The position numbers were made by a program, and so were the translations under genes. A stretch of DNA of 64,000 bases from JAWLFI01 sp964525165 (lineage in GTDB: Bacteria > Bacteroidota > Bacteroidia > Chitinophagales > Saprospiraceae): the NCBI GenBank assembly GCA_964525165.1, contig CAZGGG010000009.1, positions 5,862 to 69,861 of the forward strand, in the 5' to 3' direction. The notes beneath the pieces were generated by a model that saw only the letters and a list, made by a program, of their open reading frames with translations, made no database searches and had not been told where the DNA came from. This document shows positions 33,634 through 42,498 of the stretch, one piece after another. The number at the start of each line of letters is the position of its first letter. The first letter of the stretch is position 1.

Positions 33634-34386
33634 ATGCATCAATCACTTTGTGTTATTCCCAGTCGCTATGCTAGTGAACGCTTACCCGGTAAGCCCTTAT
33701 TGTTGATCAAAGGAAAAACCTTAATACAACGAGTTTGGGAAAGGGTAGTCTCTTCTCATCTTTTCGATGAAGTTGTGGTGGCAACAGATGACGAGCGTAT
33801 CTTTCAGCATGTATTAGATTTAGGAGGAAAACCTATGATGACTTCAAAAGATTGTCGCTCAGGGACTGAACGACTCATTGAAGTCTCAGAAAAAATGGAT
33901 CAATTCGATATTTACGTCAATGTTCAAGGTGATGAGCCCTTGATTCCATCAAAACTTTTAGAATCACTTTTAGCTGAACTGCAAGATGGACAAGGTCCTT
34001 TAGTGGTAACAGCCTCTACACGAGTTCACGAAAATGAAATTCTAGATCCAAACGCTGTCAAAGTTGTAGTTGATGCTCAGAACAGGGCGCTTTTATTTAG
34101 TAGAGCGGCTATTCCCTTTTCCCGAAAGGGAGAATGGGAAATACAAATGCACGCGAAACATATAGGACTTTATGGTTTCACCAAACATGCTTTAAAGGCG
34201 ATTAAAGAGATGCCTTCCACATATCTGGAGGCCTATGAATCTTTGGAGCAACTACGATGGCTATATCATGGTATGCCGATCAAGGTGATTCCTACGAGCT
34301 ATGATGCCTTTGGAGTGGATGTCCCCGATGATGTCCCTTTAGTGGAGCGTATTATCGACGATCAGCTGCAAGGTGGTGCGCATTAA
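33634..34386 (+). CDS. kdsB: 3-deoxy-manno-octulosonate cytidylyltransferase
   Basis: 250 residues with the KdsB motifs: IPSRYASERLPGKPL at the start, VATDDERI, TSKDCRSGTERL, YVNVQGDEPLIP and KHIGLYGF. It activates Kdo as CMP-Kdo for attachment to lipid A, so the cell makes a Kdo-bearing lipopolysaccharide. The length is standard. The 3' end overlaps the convergent cdd by 35 bases. Confidence 0.95.
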   Translation: MHQSLCVIPSRYASERLPGKPLLLIKGKTLIQRVWERVVSSHLFDEVVVATDDERIFQHVLDLGGKPMMTSKDCRSGTERLIEVSEKMDQFDIYVNVQGDEPLIPSKLLESLLAELQDGQGPLVVTASTRVHENEILDPNAVKVVVDAQNRALLFSRAAIPFSRKGEWEIQMHAKHIGLYGFTKHALKAIKEMPSTYLEAYESLEQLRWLYHGMPIKVIPTSYDAFGVDVPDDVPLVERIIDDQLQGGAH

Positions 34387-34840
34387 AGGCTAATGGAATA
34401 AGATCTTGCACCGAATTAAAAATCCATACTTCTTCTGTTGCGTTGATGAGTAAGACGCGATAATTTTCTTCTTGTAGCTGTTCATACTCAACCATGACTT
34501 GTCTGCATGCACCACAAGGGGAGGGTGCAAGTTCCTTGTCGTTGATGGGTGCATATATAGCTATGGCGTCAATAACTTCTTTAGGACAAAGAGCGTGATG
34601 GGCATAGAGGACCACTCTTTCTGCACATAAACCTGATGGATAGGCTGCATTTTCCTGATTGTTTCCTGTTTTCACCTTTCCTGATTTTGTTCTGATGGCG
34701 GCGCCGACATGAAAGCGTGAATGAGGAGCATATGCTTTTTGGGCGGCTAGCATCGCTTCCTTCATAAGGCTTTGATCCGCAGGAGCGCATTCATGTAACT
34801 GCCCTTTTAGATAAGAGGCTTTAATGGTTTCTTCTTTCAT
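34352..34840 (-). CDS. cdd: Cytidine deaminase
   Basis: About 162 residues from the ATG at 34840; a GTG at 34861 is in frame but adds nothing recognisable. The zinc site is complete: ENAAYPSGLCAERVVLYA (Cys-Ala-Glu, catalytic glutamate) and SPCGACRQVMVEY. It deaminates cytidine and deoxycytidine to uridine forms in pyrimidine salvage. The homotetrameric short form fits the length. It converges with kdsB with a 35-base overlap and diverges from the saccharopine dehydrogenase-like gene. Confidence 0.92.
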   Translation of the reverse strand: MKEETIKASYLKGQLHECAPADQSLMKEAMLAAQKAYAPHSRFHVGAAIRTKSGKVKTGNNQENAAYPSGLCAERVVLYAHHALCPKEVIDAIAIYAPINDKELAPSPCGACRQVMVEYEQLQEENYRVLLINATEEVWIFNSVQDLIPLAFNAHHLAADRR

Positions 34841-34876
34841 GTATGATATCTTTATAGACACAAAATCAATTGTTTT

Positions 34877-34906
34877 TTTGATAGTTCAAAAGGAAAGATA
34901 TTTTTG
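34877..34906 (+). promoter_or_regulatory. Bacteroidota promoter of the saccharopine dehydrogenase-like gene
   Basis: TTTG (34877-34880), 18-base spacer, TATTTTTG (34899-34906): both boxes of the Bacteroidota promoter consensus at the right distance. The ATG at 34925 follows by 18 bases, which also rules out the TTG-initiated extension that would begin inside the -7 box. Confidence 0.65.
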
Positions 34907-34924
34907 CCTTGTAAAATACATTGT

Positions 34925-36262
34925 ATGAATAAGCTTTTAATAATAGGTGCAGGTCGTTCTGCATCTGCATTGATTCAGTATTTATTAACTCAAGCGGATC
35001 ATTATAAATGGCAAGTAACAGTCGCTGACTATAATTTGGATGTAGCTCAAGAACGAGTGGGCACGCATCCTTCAGGGAAAGCTGTACAGTTGGATATTAA
35101 AAGTATAGACCAAAGACGTCCACTCATTCAAAAAGCAGATGTAGTGGCTTCCTTACTTCCCTCTCATCTTCATATGGAGGTGGCCCGGGATTGTTTACAA
35201 TTTGAAAAGCATCTGATTACTGCTTCTTATGTGTCACAGGAAATGCTAAAACTCAGTGAAGAGGCTGCTGCGCGGAATCTGATCTTTATGGGTGAGATAG
35301 GTTTGGACCCGGGAATAGATCACATGAGTGCCATGCAGGTTATTGACGAAATCAGAGATGCCGGTGGAACCATTCAAGCATTCAAGTCATATACAGGAGG
35401 CTTAATTGCTCCCGAATCCGATGATAATCCTTGGCATTATAAATTTACCTGGAACCCCAGAAATGTGGTGCTGGCAGGACAAGGTACAGCCCAATACATT
35501 GAAAATGGAAACCTTAAGTTCATCCCTTATCACCGGCTGTTTCGAAGATATGATGTAGTAGATATTTTAGGTATGGGGCAGTACGAGATGTATGCCAATC
35601 GTGACTCATTGTTGTACCGTCGTGCATATCAGCTGGAGGATATACCCACGCTCATAAGAGGGACACTTAGACATAAAGGATTTTGTGAAGCTTGGGATGC
35701 GTTTGTACAATTGGGCTTGACAGATGATAGTTATCCATTGGTACACTCCGGACAGATTACTTTCAGGCAATTTATTGAAGCATACATAGATGATGATCTG
35801 GAAGGCACTTTAGAAGAGCGTGTGGCTCAAGCACTTCATGTTGCTTCATATAGTGAGCTCATGAAGAAGATTGAATGGACCGGAATTTTTTCAGATGAAT
35901 TGATTGGTTTACAGAATGCTACACCTGCTCAAATTTTAGAATCGCTCTTGCTTAAAAAATGGAAATTGCGGCCAACGGATAAAGATATGATCATCATGCA
36001 ACATGAATTTGATTATATTTTGGATGGGAAAAGCTATCAGAGAGTCTCCAGAATGGTCTTAACAGGCAACCATAGTGAGGATACGGCTATGAGTAAATTG
36101 GTAGGATTACCATTAGGTATTTTTATTAAGCATGTAATGCTGGACCGTATTCAATTGAAAGGTGTCAATATCCCCGTAATGAAGGAAGTTTATCAGCCCG
36201 TTCTTGAGGAGTTGAGTACTTTTGGAGTCTTATTTGAAGAAAAAATCACGGAGGTATCATAA
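34925..36262 (+). CDS. Saccharopine dehydrogenase-like oxidoreductase
   Basis: 445 residues. The N-terminal Rossmann domain starts MNKLLIIGAGRSASALIQYL (GAGRSAS dinucleotide loop); the substrate domain contains ASLLPSHLHMEVARDC, LITASYVS, MGEIGLDPGIDHMSAM and SYTGGLIAPESDDNPWHYKF. These are the signatures of saccharopine reductase/dehydrogenase (LYS9/SDH type), which links lysine and glutamate-semialdehyde metabolism. Whether it acts in lysine degradation or another imine reduction is not shown here. A good -33/-7 promoter precedes it; the flippase gene follows by 11 bases. Confidence 0.85.
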   Translation: MNKLLIIGAGRSASALIQYLLTQADHYKWQVTVADYNLDVAQERVGTHPSGKAVQLDIKSIDQRRPLIQKADVVASLLPSHLHMEVARDCLQFEKHLITASYVSQEMLKLSEEAAARNLIFMGEIGLDPGIDHMSAMQVIDEIRDAGGTIQAFKSYTGGLIAPESDDNPWHYKFTWNPRNVVLAGQGTAQYIENGNLKFIPYHRLFRRYDVVDILGMGQYEMYANRDSLLYRRAYQLEDIPTLIRGTLRHKGFCEAWDAFVQLGLTDDSYPLVHSGQITFRQFIEAYIDDDLEGTLEERVAQALHVASYSELMKKIEWTGIFSDELIGLQNATPAQILESLLLKKWKLRPTDKDMIIMQHEFDYILDGKSYQRVSRMVLTGNHSEDTAMSKLVGLPLGIFIKHVMLDRIQLKGVNIPVMKEVYQPVLEELSTFGVLFEEKITEVS

Positions 36263-36273
36263 GACGTATTAGG

Positions 36274-37566
36274 TTGAACCTATTCCAAGAAATATCGCTT
36301 ACAAGGTCCATTCAGTATTATAGATTTTTACGATACTTCTTTCTCTTTTTAACGGCTATTGCGCTCACGAGGATAGGGATAGACCAATCTGTAATTGGTG
36401 CTTATGAGCTATACCTTCATATTATTTATAGTCTTAGCTTTTTTTGGGCGAATGGCTTGTTTCAGGCTGTTCTCATTAAAAAAGGAACCACTGCACCTTC
36501 TGACCGAAATCAATTGTTGTCCTCTATATGGGGATTATTACTTTCCATTATTGGAATCGTAGGGTTCCTATTACTCCTATTCGGCCCTCGACTATTAGGG
36601 TTAATTACCGGTGTTCCTGAGCTTCCCCATTTACATTTGATGGGGTGGGTGGCGATCAGTAGTTTGGCTCCTTTGGTATTCGAATATTTTATCATTGCCG
36701 GAGAAGAAGCTAAAAAATTATTGTTTTGGGGATCTTTCAGTTTTGTCGGGCACTTTCTGGCGACCATTTTACCCTTCTTATGGGGACTTGATTTTTCAGT
36801 GGTACTGTATGCCCATTTAGGACTCAATCTATTGCGTCTTCTCTTCATGATCATACAACTGCCATTTCCGAATTTTAAATGGAATTCTATACCATTGGGT
36901 CGGGAAGCTTTTCTGCTTTCACTTTACACCATCATAGGTGGGATTCCGATTGCTTTTGATACTTGGTTGATAGGTTATTTTACCTCTTCTGTTGAGGAGG
37001 TCGCTGTTTTTCGCTTTGGTGCCCGAGAGCTGCCGCTGATTATCATATTACTGGGAGGGCTACATTTAGGCATGTTATCTGATTTGAGTGCTCAAGAGAC
37101 GGCTGTTCAGAAGTTAAAACAACAGGTTTTAAAAGCCATGCATATTTTAGGTCCATTGGCCGTGCTCCTGATCTTCATTAGCCCTTATTTATTTGAGCTC
37201 ATCTTTACTTCTGCCTTTCGGCAAAGTTCTGTCTATTTTAATATTTATTTGTTTCTGCTCATGAGTCGATGGATTATGAGTCAAACTTTAGTGATGGCCA
37301 AAGGTGGGTACTCGTATTTGTTGAAGATTGGAGTTGTAGAACTTGTTATAAACATTGGACTTAGTTTTCTTTTCATTGATCAGTTTGGACCTTCCGGAGT
37401 AGTTTGGGCAACGATCATCGCCTTCTTATTTGAAAAAGTAGCCCTTTCTATTTGGCTGTTCAGGCGGTTTGGAATTTCCATCAGTACTTCTCTTCCTGTT
37501 AATTGGTATCTTCTTTATACCTCTTTAATGATCCTGAGTTTTCTAATTCCATCGTTATGGGCCTAA
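36274..37566 (+). CDS. Polysaccharide/O-antigen flippase-like membrane protein (MOP superfamily)
   Basis: 430 residues with a TTG start and about twelve hydrophobic segments spread evenly. The pattern (QYYRFLRYFFLFLTAIALTR at the N-terminus, IPIAFDTWLIGYFTSSVEEVA in the middle) fits the Wzx/MATE-like flippases that move lipid-linked sugars across the inner membrane. No other polysaccharide genes adjoin it apart from the glycosyltransferases 9 kb upstream. It overlaps prmC by ten bases, so the two are co-expressed. The exact substrate is unknown. Confidence 0.75.
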   Translation: MNLFQEISLTRSIQYYRFLRYFFLFLTAIALTRIGIDQSVIGAYELYLHIIYSLSFFWANGLFQAVLIKKGTTAPSDRNQLLSSIWGLLLSIIGIVGFLLLLFGPRLLGLITGVPELPHLHLMGWVAISSLAPLVFEYFIIAGEEAKKLLFWGSFSFVGHFLATILPFLWGLDFSVVLYAHLGLNLLRLLFMIIQLPFPNFKWNSIPLGREAFLLSLYTIIGGIPIAFDTWLIGYFTSSVEEVAVFRFGARELPLIIILLGGLHLGMLSDLSAQETAVQKLKQQVLKAMHILGPLAVLLIFISPYLFELIFTSAFRQSSVYFNIYLFLLMSRWIMSQTLVMAKGGYSYLLKIGVVELVINIGLSFLFIDQFGPSGVVWATIIAFLFEKVALSIWLFRRFGISISTSLPVNWYLLYTSLMILSFLIPSLWA

Positions 37567-38401
37567 GCAAAGAAGAATTGAAAAGAACTATTTTACGGGA
37601 CCTGCCATTCCATCGATTTCAAAATGTCGAAAAGGTAATTTCCTGGTATTTTGAAGATAAGTGGAAGGATCAACAGCTGTTTTCTAAAGAGGAATCAAAA
37701 ATCATATGGGACGACATGTTTGCTCTTGATCGTGGCAAACCTTTAGAGCAGATTAGTGAAGTAACGTATTTTCTTGATTTAAAAATGAAAGTAAATGCTC
37801 ATGTTTTGATTCCAAGGCCGGAAACCGAGGAATTGGTCCTATGGATACGTCAATCATTTCAGCCTCTCTAAAGCTAACAGGGGGTAACACTGACNNNNNN
37901 NNNNNNNNNNNNNNNNNNNNAGATGTGGGTACGGGTAGTGGTTGTATCGCCTTAGGTTTGTCCCAATATTTCACAAATGCAAGGGTGACCGCATGGGATG
38001 TTTCTTCGGAGGCGCTACAGATTGCTAGATTCAATGCTCAACAATATCAACTCGATATTCAATTTCAAGAAGTAGATATACTTAAGGTCAAAGATGACAA
38101 AAGATATGATTTAATTGTGAGTAATCCACCCTATGTGCGCCCTTCTGAAGCCCATCAATCGGTCATTCATGAACCGGAACTGGCTCTATACACCCCTGAG
38201 GATGACCCTCTTCTGTTCTACAGAGCCATCAGTTTATTTGCGGAAGCACAGCTGAAAAAAGGGGGGCATTTATATTTCGAATTAAGCGAATTTACAGCAC
38301 AGGAAGTAAGTGCTTTTGTAAAGCATCTTAGTTTTCAAAACATAGAAATCCGAAAAGATTTATCAGGGAAACAGAGAATACTCCGGGCAGAGAAAAATTA
38401 G
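37557..38401 (+). CDS. prmC: Release factor glutamine methyltransferase, interrupted by an assembly gap
   Basis: The N-terminal domain starts MGLSKEELKRTILRDLPFHR and reaches LIPRPETEELVLWIRQ, the family signature before the SAM motif. A 26-N run at 37895-37920 removes the next residues, and the frame changes by one within the last 30 bases before it. After the gap come DVGTGSGCIALGL and DLIVSNPPYVRPSEA (NPPY, the glutamine-binding motif). PrmC methylates the GGQ glutamine of release factors RF1 and RF2. The start overlaps the flippase gene; the stop shares TTAG with the convergent YciH gene. The gene is probably intact in the organism. Confidence 0.9.
37895..37920. other. Assembly gap (26 N) inside prmC
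   Basis: The N run lies just before motif I of the methyltransferase. An in-frame stop (37869-37871) occurs shortly before it and vanishes if one base is missing, so contig-end errors are likely. Confidence 0.9.
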
Positions 38402-38766
38402 CCTCCTGATTTTTTCACATCTTTATACCCATGTTGCGTGAGTATTTCGATGATTTTATCTCTATCATTTCCTTGAATGAGCAGTGAACCATCTGCTTGT
38501 AAACTGCCTCCACTCCCGCATTTTGTCTTAAGTTCTTTTAATAAGCTTTTCAGCTCTTCTTCGGGGCGATTCAAACCTTTTATAATACTTACTGTCTTAC
38601 CGGCTCTACCTTTTTTCTCTAAATGCACCCTCACAGAATTTTCTCCGGGTGAAGGATGGCTTTCATTAATATGTATATCCTGAAATAAATCACCTAATGT
38701 TTCAGGACTAGTAGAGAAAACAACGGATCGCTCTTCGTTAGCATTTTTTTTTCTATTCTTGCTCAT
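38398..38766 (-). CDS. SUI1/eIF1-like translation factor (YciH family)
   Basis: 122 residues. A basic N-terminal tail is followed by a SUI1 domain (about 45-115): VRVHLEKKGRAGKTVSIIKG, LKTKCGSGGSLQ and ILTQHGYKDVKKSGG at the end. Bacterial YciH proteins resemble eukaryotic eIF1 and influence start-codon fidelity. The gene starts four bases after the HscA-like gene on the same strand and shares its last four bases (TTAG) with prmC, so one translation-related gene meets another here. Confidence 0.88.
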   Translation of the reverse strand: MSKNRKKNANEERSVVFSTSPETLGDLFQDIHINESHPSPGENSVRVHLEKKGRAGKTVSIIKGLNRPEEELKSLLKELKTKCGSGGSLQADGSLLIQGNDRDKIIEILTQHGYKDVKKSGG

Positions 38767-38770
38767 ATAC

Positions 38771-40639
38771 TTACTCGTCTATAGATTTACCACTCATCGA
38801 TTGGCCAATAACTTCATCCATGGCTTGATGTGCCATTGGTTTGGCAAAATCATTGATTCGCTTCATGGCTTCCTCAATGGCATCTTTATCATTTTCCTTC
38901 ATTCTTGCAATGAGTTGCAGTTTTAATTCATTGAGTTGTTCGAACTCTTTTTCATCAAACCGACCTTGATGTTGCTGTATAAATTTATCTGTTGAAAGCA
39001 CAATGTTTTGGGCTTCAGTTCTTGCTTCAATGAGCGCTTTGGCCTTCATATCCTCTTCAGCGTGTTGGATGGAATTCTTTAACATTAGGGCCATTTCTTC
39101 TTCAGTGATTCCATAGGTGGAACGTACTTCAATTTGAGTCGATTTGCCGGACCTTAGTTCTGTGGCTTTGACCTGTACGATCCCATCAGCATCTAATATA
39201 AAATGAATCTCAATTTTAGGAATACCAGCCGGCATGGGCGGGATGTCCCTTAGGATGAATTCCGCCAATTTTCTATTATGCTTCACTAAGTCTCGCTCTC
39301 CTTGATATACTGATACTTTAAGGTTTTTCTGACCATCTACAGAGGTGGTGTATTGGCGACCTACGCGAGAGGGGACTTTTGTGTTTCGAGGTATAATAAC
39401 ATCCATCAGACCACCTACCGTTTCAATACCCAATGAAAGAGGTGTCACATCTAATAAAAGTATATCCTTCTGATTCCCGGCTAGTATGTCGGCTTGAACA
39501 GCTGCTCCCTGTGCTACAACCAAATCGGGATCCAAAGATAGATTCAACTCCTTTCCAAAAAAGCGCTTGACTTCCTGTCGAACCAGAGGGGTACGTGTAG
39601 ACCCCCCAACCATGATGACATGGTCTATTTCGTCCAAGGACACTTCAGCGTCTGCAACGGCTTTTTGACAAGCCTCTATGGTTTTACGGACCAAAGGAAG
39701 AATCAGCTGATTAAACTCTTCTTCTGTAAGCTGTAAGAGATGATTTTTCCATTGTGCTTTAAAGGAACCACTTTCCGAGATTGATTTTTTAGCTTTTTCT
39801 GCCCATAACCGAATCTCCTGTTTTGCGGATGCATGAGTTTGATACACCTCTTCTAATTCCTTATCCTGACTGAGCCAATGTTGTACAATGGCCTGGTCAA
39901 AATCATCTCCACCGAGAAACGTATCTCCGGCAGTGGATAAAACCTCAAATACACCCTCTTCAATGGATAGTATAGAGATATCAAAAGTCCCTCCACCCAA
40001 GTCATACACAGCTATGTGCTGTCCTTCATTTTCCATGTAATTGATACCATAGGCAAGACTGGCAGCGGTAGGCTCATTAACAATTCTCTTAACCTTTAAG
40101 CCTGCTATCTTACCTGCATCTCTGGTGGCTTGGCGTTGACTGTCATTAAAATAGGCGGGCACCGTGATTACAGCTTTCTGTACCTCTTGTCCAAGGTGTT
40201 TTTCTATTCTTCTCTTGAGTGCCTTAAGAATTTCAGCCGACAACTCAACCGGATTGAAATATCGATGATCTATGGTGATTTTTACTAAGTTACTTTCATC
40301 TTCTGCGAGTATATCGTAAGCAAATTGACCTTCAATATTCATCAAATCCTGATACGATTTACCCATTAATCTTTTGACAGAATAGATCGTTCTCTCGGGG
40401 TGTTTGATAAATCCTTCTTTTGCCTCTTGTCCAACTTTTAGATTTTGATCTTCATCAAAATATAGGAGAGAGGGCATGATCGCAGAATCTCCTTTTTCGT
40501 CTTTAATGGCGATGGGCTGTCCATCTTTTACATATGCAACAATGCTATTAGTGGTTCCAAGATCAATACCAACTATTAGCTCAGTGCTTTGTTTTTCTTG
40601 TACTGTTGCTGTTTTAAGATTGATCGGTATCTTGGGCAT
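38771..40639 (-). CDS. hscA: HscA-type Hsp70 chaperone (Fe-S cluster assembly)
   Basis: 622 residues from the ATG at 40639, the usual HscA length. It has a full ATPase domain (VGIDLGTTNSIVAYV, VNEPTAASLAYG, YDLGGGTFDISIL, MVGGSTRTPL). Residues typical of HscA over DnaK are GDTFLGGDDFD, VAQGAAVQADILAGN, VIIPRNTKVPSRVGRQYTT, YQGERDLVKHNRKLAEF and the short tail GQSMSGKSIDE. HscA with HscB helps the scaffold IscU pass Fe-S clusters to targets. No hscB, iscU or fdx gene is nearby; the neighbour is a SUI1-type gene. The housekeeping dnaK is a separate gene at 14.7 kb. Confidence 0.82.
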   Translation of the reverse strand: MPKIPINLKTATVQEKQSTELIVGIDLGTTNSIVAYVKDGQPIAIKDEKGDSAIMPSLLYFDEDQNLKVGQEAKEGFIKHPERTIYSVKRLMGKSYQDLMNIEGQFAYDILAEDESNLVKITIDHRYFNPVELSAEILKALKRRIEKHLGQEVQKAVITVPAYFNDSQRQATRDAGKIAGLKVKRIVNEPTAASLAYGINYMENEGQHIAVYDLGGGTFDISILSIEEGVFEVLSTAGDTFLGGDDFDQAIVQHWLSQDKELEEVYQTHASAKQEIRLWAEKAKKSISESGSFKAQWKNHLLQLTEEEFNQLILPLVRKTIEACQKAVADAEVSLDEIDHVIMVGGSTRTPLVRQEVKRFFGKELNLSLDPDLVVAQGAAVQADILAGNQKDILLLDVTPLSLGIETVGGLMDVIIPRNTKVPSRVGRQYTTSVDGQKNLKVSVYQGERDLVKHNRKLAEFILRDIPPMPAGIPKIEIHFILDADGIVQVKATELRSGKSTQIEVRSTYGITEEEMALMLKNSIQHAEEDMKAKALIEARTEAQNIVLSTDKFIQQHQGRFDEKEFEQLNELKLQLIARMKENDKDAIEEAMKRINDFAKPMAHQAMDEVIGQSMSGKSIDE

Positions 40640-40677
40640 AGTGAATTTTTTTGCAAATATGAATAATATCTGATACA

Positions 40678-41490
40678 ATGTCGATTCGCAAGCTATTGGA
40701 TAAGCCAACCCGGCTCTTTCTGCTGTTGGGAGGTTTTTTTCTTACGAATGCACTATTAGCAGAATTTTTAGGTGTTAAAATATTTTCACTTGAAAAGCTC
40801 TTAGGCCTTACATCTGCAGGTTGGAAATTGTTTGGTGTGGAAGGGCTTTCTTTTAATTTAACAGCCGGCGTTATATTATGGCCGGTCGTATTTGTCATGA
40901 CAGATGTGATCAACGAGTATTTTGGAAAGCGCGGTGTACGTCTATTATCCTTTCTTGCTGTGGGAATGATTATCTATGCTTTCATCATGGCATTCATAGC
41001 TATTGAAGTTCCTCCGGCAGATTTTTGGCCTCAGTCACATATCCAAGCAGAGTGGGATGTGGAAAAGCAGGCAAACGTTCGAGCTAAGGTTAATGATTAT
41101 GACTTTGCTTACAGACTTGTTTTTGGTCAAGGATTATGGATTATTGTGGGCTCTTTGGTGGCTTTTCTAGTAGGCCAGTTCATTGATGTATTTGTATTCC
41201 AAAAGATCAAAAAATATACCGGGGATCAATTCATTTGGGCCAGAGCCACGGGCAGCACATTGATTAGTCAGTTTATTGATAGCTTTGTAGTGCTATTGGT
41301 TGCATTTTATTTGGGAGCCAATTGGGATCTGAGTCTCGTTTTAGCAATTGGCACTGTCAATTATATTTATAAATTTATCATGGCAATTATTTTGACGCCT
41401 CTCATATATGGCGCACACTATTTGATTGACCAATATTTAGGTGACGATTTAGCCCAAGAAATGAAGCTAGCTGCCTCCAATGGGCATTAA
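40678..41490 (+). CDS. yhhQ: Queuosine precursor transporter (YhhQ/DUF165 family)
   Basis: 270 residues with about six membrane segments. The VUT/DUF165 signature is visible: ILWPVVFVMTDVINEYFGKR near residue 65 and WARATGSTLISQFIDSFVVL in the C-terminal part. The family imports preQ0 or preQ1 for queuosine in tRNA. Its presence suggests that the cell salvages queuosine precursors. It diverges from hscA across 38 bases and precedes the CtlX-type hydrolase by ten bases on the same strand. Confidence 0.9.
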   Translation: MSIRKLLDKPTRLFLLLGGFFLTNALLAEFLGVKIFSLEKLLGLTSAGWKLFGVEGLSFNLTAGVILWPVVFVMTDVINEYFGKRGVRLLSFLAVGMIIYAFIMAFIAIEVPPADFWPQSHIQAEWDVEKQANVRAKVNDYDFAYRLVFGQGLWIIVGSLVAFLVGQFIDVFVFQKIKKYTGDQFIWARATGSTLISQFIDSFVVLLVAFYLGANWDLSLVLAIGTVNYIYKFIMAIILTPLIYGAHYLIDQYLGDDLAQEMKLAASNGH

Positions 41491-41499
41491 AACATAAGT

Positions 41500-42424
41500 A
41501 TGAAACAGAGTTCTAATGTTGTACTAATGGTACGGCCTTCCAATTTTGGATATAATGAAGAAACTGCGGGTAATAATTCGTTTCAATCCTGTCCGGAAAA
41601 AATTAAAAGCGCAGATATACAAAAATTAGCNNNNNNNNNNATTTGATCAATTTGTTGCAGAACTGCGGCAAGCGGGAGTCACTGTCATCGTTTACGAAGA
41701 CTCTAATGATCCGGTAAAGCCTGATGCTATTTTTCCTAATAATTGGTTTACCACCCATGAGGATGGCAGCCTAATTACTTACCCGATGTTTGCTCCAAAT
41801 CGCCGATTGGAAAGGGATGAATCCATTATAAAACAGATAGCCACTCAGTTTGAGATCCAGCAACGTTACTCATTTGAACAGTATGAAGAGGACAATTTGT
41901 TTTTAGAAGGAACAGGGTCAATGATTTTAGACCGTCAGCATAAAATTGTCTATGCGTGTTTGAGTCCAAGAACCGATATCAGCTTGTTGGACAAATTTTG
42001 TCTATTAAGGGGATACCAAAAAGTAACTGTGCATGCAATAGATGCCAATGGTTTGCCTATTTACCATACCAATGTTATGATGGCTTTAGGTGCTCAATTT
42101 GCTATCGTCTGCCTCGAAATTATAAAAGATAAGGAGGAACGAAATTTATTACGAGAAACCATAAATCGTTCCGGAAAGACTATTATTGAGATTACTGAAA
42201 GTCAGATGAATCAATTTGCAGGAAATATGTTGGAAGTAACCAATGACAAAGGGGTTGAAATAATTGTGATGTCACGCACAGCTAAAAAGTCATTAACGAA
42301 ACCACAACTCAAAAGACTATCTGATTTTGGTTCCATTTTAAGTATTGATATTCCCACTATTGAAACATATGGGGGCGGAAGTGTTCGATGCATGATGGCC
42401 GAAATATTCTTGCCCAAGAAGTAG
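41500..42424 (+). CDS. CtlX/amidinotransferase-family hydrolase (dimethylargininase-like), interrupted by an assembly gap
   Basis: The gene starts at the ATG at 41500 (MVRPSNFGYNEETAGNNSFQ follows closely), breaks at ten Ns (41631-41640) with a frame change, and continues FDQFVAELRQAGVTVIVYED. Motifs of the guanidine-modifying pentein fold follow: IFPNNWFTTHEDG, LEGTGSMILD, YHTNVMMALGAQFA (His) and GGGSVRCMMAEIFLP with the nucleophilic Cys near the C-terminus. The family includes dimethylargininases, arginine deiminases and CtlX-type citrulline-related hydrolases; the substrate is an arginine or citrulline derivative. Reconstructed length is about 305 residues. Confidence 0.82.
41631..41640. 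other. Assembly gap (10 N) inside the CtlX-like gene
   Basis: Ten Ns with different reading frames on the two sides. Homologues have only a few residues between IQKLA and FDQF, so the gap is small. Confidence 0.9.
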
Positions 42425-42442
42425 TTGAAGGATAGTTTCAAG

Positions 42443-42478
42443 AAAAAAAGGCTGCCTTCTGAGCGAAAGCAGCCTTTT
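42443..42478. terminator. Bidirectional terminator between the CtlX-like and Oar-like genes
   Basis: AAAAGGCTGC (42446-42455) pairs with GCAGCCTTTT (42469-42478), ten base pairs with a 13-base loop, an A-run before and T-run at the end. It serves both convergent transcripts. Confidence 0.85.
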
Positions 42479-42498
42479 CTATATCTAGAAAGGTACTA

